DNA of 64,000 nt. Origin: Bolinopsis microptera. Its lineage: Eukaryota; Ctenophora; Tentaculata; Lobata; Bolinopsidae. The stretch is taken from assembly GCF_026151205.1 (NCBI RefSeq), contig NC_087074.1, forward strand, positions 12,443,182 through 12,507,181. Direction: 5' to 3'. A program made the position numbers and the translations under genes. The notes under the pieces were generated by a model that was given only the letters and a program-made list of their open reading frames with translations, had not been told where the DNA came from and searched no databases. Of the stretch, positions 1 through 12,834 are shown one piece after another (within the stretch, counting starts at the first letter, position 1; every line of letters starts with the position of its first letter).

Positions 1-2780
1 CCGAACTTTCTACTCCACCAGCTGCTCATTTTCCCGTTTTACCTACCCTCTAGCATCCGAAAGTTCAAGAATGTTTTTAAACGAGCTGTAGAAAGTTCGG
101 GAAGAAGCAGGCAACCTGATGAAGTATACATCACCAGCTAGTACTCGCCTAACAAATGCAGCCAGCAGCGTGTACATTACTTTAACACTTCTAATTAACG
201 CTATGTTCCTGTTGCTGCTGCTCGCTGTGCAATGCTATAACTCTCCCGTGTGGGTTGCGTTTCTTATATCCGTCTACTTTTATACAAGCAAATAATACTT
301 AGTTTGGACGTTGGTTGTTTGACTGAAGTGGCGTTGTACCACATTGCCCTTGGCACACACATTATTCGCAAATTACCCACAATTACCTTTCAATTCACGT
401 TAACAGTATATTATTATAATTATCAGCAGCCCTTATCAATAGACAGTTAACAGTATTGACGTCTTGAATTCTTGATTGACATCTTGATCAATCAATACAA
501 CATCTTTAATATAATATGTATATTGTATAATTGTATAAAGGTACCGATAGTCATGTATGTAATTGCTTATCGATTGCCTCAGATGTTTGACTGAATTGAC
601 ACAGTTCCATCAGGAGTAGTTTACGAACAGCAGTAACCCTCGTCCCTCTATTATATATACATTATACTAGCAGGAACCCGTCTAACCCTAAAATGGTGTC
701 AAGACTCAAGAGACTAAAACAATTATTACCTATTTAATTCGCGTTTTTGACACCACTTGGGGTACCAATTTTTGGGCTCTAAAACTCCTATTTCTTGGCC
801 AATTTTTTATTTTTTCATGCTACTAGCTTTATCAATATACTCTATAATACCTTATCTTATCTTATCTTATCTTATGAGGATTCGTTGCGACGCAACAAGG
901 CCATCGAATGAGTCGACCACCTTTGTTATTTTACTTCGGCATTACCTGCATTACAATGTAAACCAGCACTTTCAAGGAAGAGCTTTACAAGAAGCCGAAG
1001 GATCGTTCCTAAGGCCAGCAACGGTTACCGCATAATACTATTTCCGATAGAGGCTATAAACGACTATAATTACGTAGTCTTTGACCAGTATGTAATTCGA
1101 GAAGGTAATATATATAGAAATAAAATATATACCTACTATATTATAGCTTTATAGGTATATTTCTTTCTATAGCCTGCCTTACATTCTTATAACCATGCAT
1201 CATACCCTTTTTTAGATAAGATATGACGTAGTTTTGCATTTTTATGAAATTAGAAAACTGGCAACAACAGAATAGGAGTTTAAATATATTGTATGACAGT
1301 TTTCTACATAGCCTTGTCCCTCGTTTGTGTGACAACATATTTTGAATAGTCGATTTAGCCTATTAACTTATTTTCAAAGAAATGTTGTTCTGAAATTTAC
1401 ATAATCAAGAGTGGGGCTAAGTGTCAGTACGAGATCTGCGATATGAGAATCACAGTCTTGGTGTGTGAATTCCGCGTTTAAGAGATGCTTCCAAATTTTG
1501 AATAGTTAAAATTGCTATACAGTTTCGTTAACTTGGTAGAATTTATCCTGTTCGATTTTGAAGCGTATTCGTCGGAATTAGTGGGATTGTGAGCAGAACA
1601 GATTTGATGGAATTTTCGTGAACTAATCATGAAAAAGTCAAAATCTTACCTTACAATTCATATCTCCTCTGCAGCTTATCGTTTTAGCGCCGGTTTTAAA
1701 GCCGTGCATTTTAAGATGGAATTTTACTGTGTAAAATGTGTAAAATGTGTAAAATGTGTAAAATGTGTAAAATGTGTAAATGTCTCATTCAATAAAGAAT
1801 AAACCTAATATGAACTGTTGGAATTTCGGGCTGCAGAATGTACGTATAAATCAATTTTATTATAAGTAGATGCAACTTGCGCATTGCGCTCCATGACATG
1901 ATCAGGCATTTATCTGTGTGTTCAATGATTCGGCATTTTTCTATGATTGCATTGATCATTGAGTTTTCCGGCAAATATCCTAACACAAATGGACTATGAT
2001 CACTGTCATTGTCAGACTGTGAACTTTGTTTTATCGATATAATGCATTAAATTGTCTGGTGATAGAGAATTCAAGTTACCCAAAGAAAGTCTAGCTGCTG
2101 CATGTTGAGTCTGTCGCCAATACCAATCTCTAATCATTGTTGTGATATTTGATCAGCCTAAACGAGCTGTTTTTTATTGAGGTTGTAAATGAGGGATCGT
2201 TTGTCTTGTTATAAAGAAAAATTCTTAGAGATTAAAAAACGTACGGCTCATGTTAGCACGTGCTTTTATTTTCTCTTATCACATACTGCACGCTGTATTA
2301 TGATCGTATAAGATTTGTTTTTTCCGTGTTGCTGTGCGTGGGCTCCGAATTTGCACCTATGGTAGAGTTTATTGTTTACTGTTTTCGTGGGTTAACAATA
2401 TTTTCTCTTCATCGACTGCTGTGTTGCGGCATTTTAATGATGTCATCGATTTGGTATTTTCATTTTGAAGAAATGTGACAAGTTTTCCAAAAGACACGTT
2501 TGCCGACCGTTTACACTGATATCAGTACAGATCTTAAGTTTGTTTACCATTTACATAATCATATAATCTATATATTTGTCTCGATCAGAACAAGTTTAAA
2601 GTTATCGTGAGCTATTCCTGAAACTTTTTGTGCTATTTAAAACCAACCTCCAACCCTTCTAAACCCTGCGTTGTTGACAATCTACACAAAAATACTGATA
2701 AAATCTATCAATTACTAGTTAAATGTGAGAAACTAAAGATAATAATTGACTGACATTAACATTCAGACAAATCTGTCACC
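1..2780. other. 5' flank, no gene recognised
   Basis: No convincing coding exon was found on either strand; the open frames are short and without recognisable protein character. Small repeats are present: a short inverted repeat at 1-13 and 88-100, a CTTAT run near 851-875, and a short array of about five copies of an 11-bp unit (consensus TGTAAAATGTG) at about 1729-1780. The last few hundred bases before 2781 presumably hold the promoter and 5' UTR of the MYND gene, but no clear TATA element was identified. Confidence 0.5.
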
Positions 2781-5700
2781 ATGGCAACAAGTGCTTTGCA
2801 CGTCACCTTCCTGTGGGAAGCCAGTAAGCCCAGCGAACGAATGATTGAACAGTACCACGAAATAGAGGTTAGATTCGATATCAGACCGACCCTTTCATTT
2901 GTATAGTCCTTTTACTTGTGTAGTCACTTGTGTAGTCACTTATACCAATCGTGGACTCAATACTACTGATTTTGGACACTGGACAGGCAAACAAATTCTA
3001 AACTGATGATTTGTATTCTCTAGACGGAGTTATCCCTGGCGGTAGACGATGCAGACCTTTTTAACTCCGAGGTTGGAGAGGATATCCTGAACGCTATGAC
3101 CATGTACGACTTATTGGTGAGTAGTTCACATTTCATCAGATTGTTAATTAATTTTAACGCTCGTTTACGACTCTGTCATCAGTGACATTCAAGTGTGAGG
3201 TTCGGAAACAACATTCATGAATCTGGGTCACTTCTCGGATTACATCAGTAATTAGGAGCCTCGATTATCAGGGTTAACACACCAAATAGCACAATATATT
3301 TTCTGTCATACTGAAGTACGACTGTCCTACTGTTATACTGTAGTACTAATACTACTATTTCAGCCGCAAGCAGACGGAAGTATGACGAAGAATCGAATGG
3401 AGAATGCGATATGTTTCTGTGATGCGATGGCAGAGGTTTATCTGACTGTACCGGTTGAGAGACAGCCAACTCTCACTGATACCCTCTATAAAACCGGTTA
3501 GTTAAACGGGCAGATATTTTGTATTTTTAGTCGTCTGCATTTGAAGAAACTGACAGGCATACTGATAGGCGTTTGCGAAGGGTTATAGGGCGGAGTATGA
3601 TCGGTGGCGTTATCATATTACGTCTTCGCAATTAAGAGAAGTCGGAAACTTACGGCAGTCCGACATCTTTGCATTGTAAATTCTTTTTGTACAATAAAAA
3701 TGGAACTCATGACAAACTTGGAACCGAGCCAATTAACTTCCGGCATTTCTCGCATATTGATAGATTATCCACTTACAAGACCGTTCAATCTGAACACGTA
3801 CAGGGTTAACAATGTCTCTTTTTAACACCTCTACCTCTACTCTATTTCTACCTACTTCTACCTCCCCCACACAGGTGTAACGGACGCTATTCTCTCCATT
3901 ATGAGAGCTGACTACCCGACTCTAAAACCTGACGATATGTACCTCTTCTCAGCCTTACAGATGTGCAGTGCTACCCTCATAGTGTCCCTAGGAACCAAGA
4001 GAGCAGAGAACGACATCACCCGAACAGATTACTCTCACCAGAGGCTGTGCAGGCAGATCATCCCTGTTCTCCAACATATCGTGTATAACAGTCCTTGTCT
4101 TGCTACCGTTCTGGTGAGGATTCGTGTTTTATCGTTGGGTCTTAAATCAAGTTTTGAGTATAACAGCTGTGAATTGTGATCTCTCAAGCTTCTGGCTTGT
4201 TTGAACGTGGTAGCTGTATTAATATCACGACAGCCTTCGATCTATCTGATCTAAATTTCTCTGACTGATCTCTTCTTCAGGTGATGTTGAAGTATCTACT
4301 GGTGTTGGGTTCTACTCACAAGCCCTTTTTCAACGAGATCCTGGGGGAGTTCCACGGAGTTTTAGAAGAGTTTCTAAAACCAGGTGTGCCCCTTACTAAC
4401 AAAAACCAAGCCTTTTTATTTTCTTGTATTTTGGTTTCTTTTTTAGATATGGAGACGTTATCATAAGATAAACATCGCTCCCCTCAGGAGTGCTGATAAC
4501 ACATTGGAACTCTAGGATCCCAGCCCGTCAGATCGAGCTGCTCAAGTCTCTAACCCCCTACATGCCTGGGGAGGTCAACTGTTTTGTCAACATCCTATCT
4601 TGGTTCATCTACGAGGTAGGAAATTAAGTCTCGCCTTAATTCAACTAAATAATCGATACTGCTGTCGCCCATGAGATATCATTAGTTGACGTTCGAAAAG
4701 ATTTGTAAACGGGACATTTTGTTGGCGAATGCTGCACTGATAACATGTTGTCTTAAAATATTTCTCTATTTACAGATCCCATCTAGAGGAATGATCGAAT
4801 CAGATTTGGACAAGATAATGGAAAAGGAAAGTTTGCTAGAAATTTACTGGAAGATCCTGAACGAGCCAATCCCGAGCACTTATTTCAGATACGCCAAGAG
4901 CAAGGTATGATCCTGTCGAGATATCTCGGGACAAATCATGTAAAAAATACTGGGAACTTGCCAACTAGTAATTTTATCGGTTTTCTAGCCTTGTGTCATG
5001 ATTGAACAATGATATTCGTTTAATTTCTATAAAATCTCTTTAATATCATCATCACTAATTAATGATGTCCCACGACCCACATTCTTATATCTGCTTTATT
5101 CCAGGTGATGCTATTCTACAGCTCCCTTTGTGAAGAAGGGCCCCAGTACAGCAACAAGCTGATCGAGAAATTTGGTGTTTGCGGTTTTCTAGATAAGATT
5201 CTCCAAGATGTGCAGATCGACCAGAGATGCTACTTCCCACTATCCTGTCTGGTATGTTAAAAACTAAAATTATAGAATTTGTAATTCCCATCTCAAATTC
5301 ATGAAAACTTGTCATGTTTGATAGTAGCCTATATACTTTACCATCATTGTTGATTCTGTCGTTAAACCCATACTTCACCAGGCCAAGAACATGATTATCT
5401 GCATGAACCCTCTCCACAAAGACAACTTGTACCCAATGGACAAAGCAGTGGAACTTATTTACGAGGACTATGGTAAAGATGACGGACTAGTACAGACAGA
5501 GGTTCTTCAGTACATGCCTGGTGAGTGTCATCGTCCGTTATCCACATATTCAGATATATTGAGCGCCCAATTTGACGATCGTTCTTCTAACCGTTAAAAA
5601 TACTTTCCAACTTATTCAAATCACAGGTATGAAGAAAAGTATGCAGATTAAGGTTGGAAAACTTCTAACGGAGTTTGCTTTTGAGTTGAGAAACGCATTC

Positions 5701-6819
5701 ATGTCAGAGTTCGCTATTACAGTAAGTTACTTAACAAGTTGTTATTTAATCAATACAAATGGAGAAGCTCATAATAAAGATAAACATATTGTAAAGCCGT
5801 TGAGGAAATTAATTTTATCGATAACATGAAAGTCACTAAAACTAAAATATCATTCACTAGACAGTCATTTATATTACTTCTTATCAGAACGAGAGAAAGA
5901 AAGTTAAGAAAACAAAGAGCTTCAAAGCAGTGCGATTCAGTGGAAGCGATCAGATAGATGATGTAATGGACCTTAAACCGGAAGATGAGAAGTCAACAAA
6001 GTCGCCAAAGAAAAGTAAGAAACAGAAACGGAAACAGAAACTGAAAGAAGAGCAGGAGTTAGAGAAAGCGAATGCAGAAGCTGAGATAGAAAAAGTTGAA
6101 GCAGAAAAAGAGAAGGCAGCACTTGAGAAACAACATAGTGAGGGAATCTTGACAAATGCTGTGGAAATCAAGCATACTACCTTACAGGTATTTAATCTTT
6201 ATACTTAGTTTAGTTCGTTAATCCAGTTATATTAAATTACTAAATGGTCAATCGCAGGAATCTGATAAAAAGGTGCTGTTAAATATTGATTGAAAGCTAA
6301 CCGCATATTAGTCACAAATCAGTTCTTGCAAATTATTGATCAATATATTGATCTCAGTTCGATTTTCTATATTCTTTAAACCCTTTAACTTTGCAGGGAT
6401 ATCTAGAGAATTTATATGGAGAAGAATACACCTTGTACCTACCCACTTTCGCTCAAAACGGTCTTTATCTCACCACGAAAAGAAAGGTTGGTACATTTTA
6501 TAGGCTTTGCATTCTGCAATATTTACATCATTAACGTGAAGAACTTAATTTTCATCCCCCGCAAATATTTCTAAGATCATGTTCCTTACCCCATACCACC
6601 CAATTTCAGATATTCTACAACTGTTTGGAGGAGGTAGACAGAGAGCTAATGTCAGCTGTGTGTACAGTGTGCAACGCCGCCCTCAACAAGATCCAATGTA
6701 AAGCTTGTTCCTTCAAATACTGTTCCCCAGAGTGTCTCAACAAAGACACTAATGACCATACCACCTACTGTGACCTTAAAATCCTGGAGAGGTCGTTGCA
6801 TGAAGCGGTTGTAAGCTAG
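2781..6819 (+). CDS. MYND zinc-finger protein with helical repeat body
   Basis: Thirteen exons join in phase to 618 codons plus stop: 2781-2867, 3024-3116, 3364-3496, 3875-4113, 4281-4383, 4524-4615, 4776-4904, 5105-5251, 5382-5520, 5627-5721, 5888-6187, 6397-6486, 6610-6819. Every junction has GT and AG, and the summed length is divisible by three. The first ATG follows the context CACC. The last exon ends in a MYND zinc finger, C-x2-C-x9-C-x2-C-x4-YC-x3-C-x7-H-x3-C (CTVC, CKAC, YCSPEC, HTTYC), a protein-interaction module. Exon 11 codes a lysine/glutamate-rich basic stretch and coiled coil of about 60 residues. The rest looks helical and may be an ARM/HEAT-like repeat body, which is inference. 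No SET domain or other enzyme motif was seen. A candidate poly(A) signal AATAAA lies at 7440-7445. The exact MYND subfamily was not recognised. Confidence 0.8.
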
Positions 6820-8111
6820 TTTTAGTGGGATTTGTTTCTTTTTGTTGTTGCTATATTTAAACATTAAGTTAATTATGGTATGATGGTATGATCATGTACA
6901 GTTGATATATATATACACGGGATTGTCTATTTGGAAGAACCTCGGCTGTTGGAGGACACGTGAATATTTTGGAATACGCTAAATATCAACATTGAACAAG
7001 GATGAGGTGATAAACAGCTAATACTGGAGACAATGCCCAGTTCGAGAACAAGAACACAATCAGTGTAACAGTGTACAGGAGAGTTGTAATGTAGTTATGA
7101 AGATCTGTTAAGAGTAAATCATCATTAGTAATTAGTATTTTCTACTTATTTCAACTTTAATTGGTTGATATTGGTTAATTGGAGACGTAATTAAGGTTTG
7201 GATTAAGATTCCCGCAAGTATTGCTCGCATCACTGTTTACAATACGTATCACTTATTGTGTTGATCAATTCCGGTAACAATCTGCGTCCCCATCCGAATT
7301 AACCTTTATTATACATAGGATTTTTCATTTTATATTTGGTTTTGTAAAATTTTATGCTGGATGTAATCTGTATTTAAACTTTATTTGTTGACAAATTTAT
7401 TTTATCAATCAAAATTTAATCTCGGATATTAAAAATTGGAATAAAGTGATTTTTGAGAAGGTATAGAAAAGCATGAACTCTTTCAGACAATAATACAAAG
7501 CAGGGAAAATAAAAACTGCCGATGGCCAGTACCCCCAATATCAATCTTAAAATCTAAAATAATTTACTAGAATTTTATGGTGATTTTACCGACATTTACT
7601 AAATAACCCTTCGGCCCATTCATATGATGTCCCATTTTAGACATTAAATCATCGCATCATTCAAATTCATGTTAAACCATAGTTATAAAATAACATAAAA
7701 TGTTAAAGATAAAAAAATTACGATATATCAAAAATAAATTGGACCAAGTCCAAAACAATATTCAATGTTTATCTTGATGTATAATACACTGCCTCTGGCG
7801 ATAACGCATCCTACACGTTAAGTTTGCTTGCTTTAAAAATAGTCCTCCTAATGAACAACAAGCAGAACTACAGACTGTAAATTTAAGCGAGTCAATCCAG
7901 AATCATTGTGGTTAGTGCAAATAGACGTCAGACCGCAAACAGGTTAAATAATTTTTATCAAAAAGTCACAGTAAGACACAAATAAAAATGATAATCTCTT
8001 AAATTTTTAAAGGTTGTGAGCGGAACCTCAAATCAAAATTATCAACGGGTGGAGTCTTAATTAGTCACAATATTATCAGTCACATCTCTCAATAGCGGTA
8101 AGCTTTAGATT
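6820..8111. other. Intergenic region between convergent genes
   Basis: This AT-rich spacer holds the 3' UTR of the MYND gene (AATAAA at 7440-7445) and, on the other strand, the 3' end of the small coiled-coil gene. No further coding exon or structured repeat was recognised. Confidence 0.5.
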
Positions 8112-10177
8112 TTAGACCTTGGTGAGCTCGACGTCCTCTGTTTCTTGATTCAAATATTCCCTCAAATCAGTGATTTTCTCGTCTATATCTCGTAGAGAAT
8201 CCTGTAGGTTAAAGGTCAATACAATCTGAAATCTTGAACGAAAAAACGTAACGCTCCAAAATAGGAACAACTTAAAACACATCGAAGATAATACGGCGTG
8301 TTCTCGATAGATTGACAAACCTGGAGCCACTGGCAGCCGGTAAGGATGCTGCTGGTAACAAGAACAAGGTTGTCCAGAGCCAAAGACATGGCAACCAGTC
8401 GGGCATCACAGAGATCAGGGTCAGTAGGAGGTGATATTGAACCGAGATACTGGTTCATGGTCAGGTTCACCTGTAAAAATGTAATTACATAATCACCTGA
8501 TAATCGATTAATTAAATCATGCATATATATTTATTATATTATGCAATGTCGAGCTAACGCGCCGCGCACTACTGTCTAGCGCTGAGAAAATAACAAAGAT
8601 GTCTTCGCGCGTTCCGTTAAAGTAAGAATTTGACAGATCTGTCGAATAGTGACCGTTAATTTGCCAACATTTGTTAAATCATCATAAGTGAGATCATTTT
8701 GTTTATTAGTTTGGAGGTGTAAGTATCTAATCAGTATCTACCTTTCTGGCACTCATTACAACACCCCCCAATTCTTCATCGCAGTCGTAGTTTTCAACAT
8801 TACACTTTATCTCGACCAGTAAATTTTTAATGTTCTGAAAATGTGATTAGGCGATTAGTAATTGTTCAGTGTAGATCGATATCAATCGAATGTAATTTGT
8901 CAAACAAATTAAATCCATTGCTATGGTTGGTTTATAAATGTCTAATTAAGTTATAATCACAAACTATACACAAAACAAAAAAAAGAGTCTAATGAGAAGC
9001 TGAGGATGGTCTTCTGAGAGGGGCTACTGGAATTGGAGACAGCTGATACTTTGCCAGAGCTTCAAACAAGAGCTCCTTGCTGCTCTTTCGCTGTGTTGAT
9101 GAATGAAGTTCCAAGATATGAGAGGTGCTGTGCAAGACAGTACTTCTTCTGTGACTTGTAGTGAGACGTCTTCTTAAGAGAGAAGAAGTTCTGTTATCAG
9201 ACATAGAACTGTTATCAGGCATAGGAGCTGGTTCCGTGGTTAATCTCCTCCTTTTGTCGGGAGGTGCAGAGTCAGAGCCCGAGGAAGGTCTCTTGTTGGG
9301 CTGCATGATGTCTACTATCAGTGAGAGAGGAACAGCAACGTAGATATCCTGTGTAAATGTAGGGAGAGGAGCATGGACTCTGAGTTTAGGGGATAGGTGT
9401 GGGGAGGCTGGAGGAGAATATACAGTAGTAGTGGTGAAGGGAGGGGTAGTGTTGCGGATGAGCCAGCTTTGTGGGGGCTGCTTGGTGGTGTAGGACGGGA
9501 AGCTGGTGTAGGCGGCAGGAGTTTTGAAGTAGGACATATTATCAGAGGATTGTGATTACAAGTGAGTAGGTAAAGAAGTGATGGTGATATTGGAGCCTTG
9601 AGGGGTTTAAGTAGGTAGGCTTGTCATGTGATACCATGTGATGTTTGTCAAGGAGTCAGACACAGTTTCATGTGCAAAGTGTGCAGGATAGATTGGGGAC
9701 CATGTGATAAATCACATGGTACAGTTAGCCAGACCACGTGACAGATCAAGTTTCAGTAGATCACGTGATTAGTCACGTGACCATGACAAGCTGAGGTATT
9801 TAGAAGAATTCAGCACGTCATACTCAGTGAAATAGGAAACGATAATCACACGTATTTTACGAGACATTTTGGCTATGGTGAAAACATGAAAAACTAAAAT
9901 ATGTTCAGGCAAGAAATTACCAAAAAACAAGCCATCATAAATATCACTTCCAATAACTGTCTAAAAACTTAAACCTAATAAAAACCTCAACAACCTCGAG
10001 AAATAAACCACCAACGTTACACACCTTGAGGATGACAGTGCTTTTGTTGATGACTGGGAGGGGGTCTATCTGGTGTTCCATGGCAAACTCTTCAAGAACA
10101 TCTGTCAACTCTTCTCCCTTTATTGACTGCAGCTCAACCGTGCTGTCCTCCCGTTGCAAGATGTTCCACCCTTTCAT
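8112..10177 (-). CDS. Small coiled-coil protein, unrecognised family
   Basis: Four minus-strand exons join in phase: 10177-10025, 8834-8742, 8470-8321 and 8201-8112, giving 161 residues and a stop. All junctions have clean GT/AG sites and all are phase 0. The ATG at 10177-10175 is the first in frame and starts MKGWNILQRED. The acidic first exon contains GEELTDVLEEFAMEHQID. The last exon (DSLRDIDEKITDLREYL) has heptad-like spacing and probably forms a C-terminal coiled coil. No signal peptide or membrane segment is visible. It may be a subunit of a small cytoskeletal or trafficking complex, but the family was not identified. An extra upstream exon is possible, because an AG lies a few bases before the ATG. 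The first intron contains the nested ORF at 8989-9537. Confidence 0.65.
8989..9537 (-). CDS. Pro/Ser/Arg-rich intronic ORF, possible nuclear protein
   Basis: An uninterrupted 182-codon minus-strand frame starts MSYFKTPAAYTSF and ends RRPSSASH. It lies wholly inside the first intron of the small coiled-coil gene, on the same strand. The N-terminal third is rich in Pro, Ser and Thr (PPASPHLSPK). The middle has a basic cluster, PDKRRRL, that resembles a nuclear localisation signal, and a second cluster, LLRRRL, follows. No known domain was recognised. It is more GC-rich than the intron around it. A cluster of CACGTG boxes sits about 200 bases upstream and could be its promoter. It could instead be an alternative exon of the host gene or a chance frame, so the coding call is moderate. 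Confidence 0.5.
   Translation of the reverse strand: MSYFKTPAAYTSFPSYTTKQPPQSWLIRNTTPPFTTTTVYSPPASPHLSPKLRVHAPLPTFTQDIYVAVPLSLIVDIMQPNKRPSSGSDSAPPDKRRRLTTEPAPMPDNSSMSDNRTSSLLRRRLTTSHRRSTVLHSTSHILELHSSTQRKSSKELLFEALAKYQLSPIPVAPLRRPSSASH
9735..9781. promoter_or_regulatory. Cluster of E-boxes including a CLEAR-type palindrome
   Basis: Three CACGTG E-boxes occur within 47 bases (9735-9740, 9762-9767, 9774-9779). The last sits in the perfect palindrome GTCACGTGAC (9772-9781), the consensus preferred by TFEB/MITF/USF-class bHLH-ZIP factors. Related CATGTG boxes lie just downstream on the + strand (9630-9720). The cluster is about 200-245 bases upstream of the minus-strand ORF at 8989-9537. Binding is inferred from the motif only. 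Confidence 0.45.
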
Positions 10178-10204
10178 CCTTGATCTAGCAGATTGGAATT
10201 TATT

Positions 10205-10246
10205 ATTATTTAACTATTCGCATATAAATACGAATAGTTAAATAAT
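10205..10246. repeat. Perfect 16-bp hairpin upstream of coiled-coil gene
   Basis: The arms at 10205-10220 and 10231-10246 are perfect inverted copies of ATTATTTAACTATTCG, separated by 10 bases. The hairpin lies about 30 bases upstream of the minus-strand ATG at 10177, in the promoter or 5' UTR of the small coiled-coil gene. It could be a cruciform, an RNA stem in the leader, or the trace of a MITE. Confidence 0.6.
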
Positions 10247-10773
10247 GATAAATTATGGATATCAAAATAATATAAATTTCAGTAGTTTCTTTACTATCGT
10301 GGACGAAAATGACGAGACTTGTTATAGAAACGTATAAAACAATAATAAATAATATGATCTCTGGCTCCATCCAATATATCATTTACACAAGATTTTATTT
10401 GTATTATTTACACTGCACATATTATGTATATTATATAGCACTCGTCTCTTAATCGCCAATAATTTGAACCTACAAATAAATAATTAAATTACGGCTTTTA
10501 ACATGTAAATTACTGAAGAGTAAAAAATGTTCTGCTACTTACATACTATAATAATACATATCATAACATTTTTCTGTATGACAAAAATAAATGTTTCTGA
10601 GATAAATTAAACGTCTGAATTTACGTTAAGACGAAAGTGACCACGTGATCGGTGATAAGTAACGAGCTTCGTATTCAAATTATATAAACTTAATCAACCT
10701 ATAGCTATCTGAAACAAAGTTAGACAAACGAAAATACCATGTCACATGTTTAATGTCTACAAGTTATCCATCC

Positions 10774-11081
10774 CTACAGAGAAGAAGTTACAGTTTTACT
10801 TTTGATATCTAAATCATACACAGCAACAAAGTTGCTGAAACCCGCTCCTATCACTATTTTGAGATAAGTAGCTGTTACGGCTTGTAAATCCAGGGAGTTA
10901 CGTTGCATCTGTACACAGTCATCATCGAACATGTACGTTTTCATTGGTTCCCAAGAGTTGGGTTTGTCTTTAACTGACTTGAAGAGGGAGATGGTTTTGA
11001 TGTAGGAGGAGGAGATGTGGAGGGTGAGGAGGTTCAAGACATGTCCCTTGAAGTGTAGGACTATTTCTTGTGGGAACGAGC
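10774..11081 (-). CDS. IFT25: IFT25/HSPB11, terminal exon
   Basis: This terminal exon begins after an AG acceptor at 11082-11083 and ends at a stop at 10774. It encodes about 102 residues that align by eye with the second half of animal HSPB11/IFT25. FPQEIVLHF matches the FPQEF.I.F strand of the family's discoidin-like jelly roll, and ATYLKIVIGAGF near the end matches the conserved ATYLRFII segment, followed by the expected short tail. IFT25 pairs with IFT27 in the IFT-B complex that carries cargo in cilia. The exon starts in phase 1, so earlier exons must exist, but the calcium-binding N-terminal half was not found between here and the next minus-strand gene at 12835. The gene is therefore partial as seen. 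An AGGTTAGGTG-type minisatellite abuts the acceptor. Confidence 0.7.
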
Positions 11082-12834
11082 CTGAGGTTAGGTGAGGTTA
11101 AGTTGGGTTAAGTGAGGTTAGGTGAGGTTACATTTCAGAATGACGTCTAGAAAGAAACGTGTCACAAGCATTTTCAGAAACTAGCACAACAGATAACATT
11201 ACAACTATTCACGAAAGCAAATTATATGCACGACAAAAACCAGCTTAAAATTGTTAAGCACGTGACGTCACCTGTAGAAGAGAAGAGCTTGTTTTGTCGT
11301 GATTTGAGGAGGCAAAAAGCGGGAAAATGTGAACTGAGGGAGGTTGCGTACACGATGTTAGCAGTGTCACCCAGACATACCATACCACTAAGAGAACGTT
11401 ATAGTTGAGATTACTGAGCGTACAGTTATGAGATTTAGTTGTTTCTCAATAAATACCTTTGAAGTGTCAATATATTTTATTAGTATTATTGCTCAGTGTT
11501 GACATGTTATCTACAAATTCTACATATACAGCTACTGTAGCTGACTAGTAACTATAGTCTAGACTTAGCAGTCTAGTCAAGACTATGTACAACTCAGTAT
11601 ACATAATATTAGCATTTTATACTAGGATATTATCACAATATTCTATAATTAGGGTGTTTGTCAACCTATTGTGGATTTTCCTTGGCAGGATGTCGTCGAA
11701 CTTTTGTCAAAATTTCAAAAATCCACGTTGAGATAGCAGTATTTCAGTACTATCATAATTAAGCATTAATAAAACACTAAAAAGAGGTAAGACTTGTGCA
11801 ATAAACTAGACTAAAGTATTGGAATTAGGATTATATAACTGGAATAAAACATTTTCCTTGGTAATATATTATTTAGGAAACAATTAAACAACAAAATGAC
11901 TATATATTGTTATGCAAATCAATTGACAAATCAAAATATCCAAACCTATATTATTAACAATTACAAAACTACAACAAAAACTAACCACACTCTGAATAAC
12001 AAACTTTAACTTTTCCGGATCTCAGATTTTCATATTTAAATATTGTACAGTGTTCTGAAATTGCCTGACTTTCTTAACCAAAAACAACGTAAAATGCGTC
12101 AAGAATTTCCCGCATCGAAATTACTGGAAAACAATCAGTCGAATCGAATTGTGCGAAAAAAATTCTATAAAAAAGGTGACCCTATATGTTTGTAACAGGT
12201 CTTTTTCCAGACGAAAACAGAATTGTTCGATGATCTCAATTGCAAAAAAAGCCATAATTTCAGCTCTTATTTAAAACTTAAGTAATGTTATACATAAACT
12301 TCACACCTTCAACCACAGCAGTTCATTCCGTTAATTAACACTTCATATAAGCGAGTATTATTTATTTAATATTATAACTACTGATATACACTATAACGCA
12401 TTGACTACAAAATTGCTAAATCAACCGCATTAAATTACATAATCATTATTTAAAGTAAAGAAAGGAAATACATAATACTAACACGACAATAACAATCCCC
12501 TTTTTTATGCAACTTTTTGTTTCAGAGATAAAGAAAGAAAAGAAATGAGGTCAAGAGAGGATATGAACCGTGTACAAATTATTAGATGTTTTGCAGATCA
12601 ACGCAAGAGGAAATAAACATTGCATGTCCTATAGGATCCTATAACATGTAACAGTAACTTTTCTCGAATAAATTTTGACTAAAAAGGGGCTGACTAAAAA
12701 AGGGCTGGGAGGATTAGGCCCATCCCAACCACATAATTGTCTAATTAAAGTAACCAAAAAGCCCATGAAAGTTGTGTTGTCCCATAATATGCTTCACTTG
12801 CCCAAAGAGAAAGAGAAAGAGAAAGAGAAAGCTC
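11082..12834. other. Non-coding stretch upstream of IFT25 exon
   Basis: It opens with a 10-bp-period minisatellite (GAGGTTAGGT type, about 11083-11131) just beside the IFT25 acceptor. The rest is AT-rich, with no exon matching the missing IFT25 N-terminus on the minus strand and no other recognisable coding sequence. A GAAAGA microsatellite at about 12805-12830 lies in the 3' UTR of the beta-trefoil gene. Confidence 0.5.
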
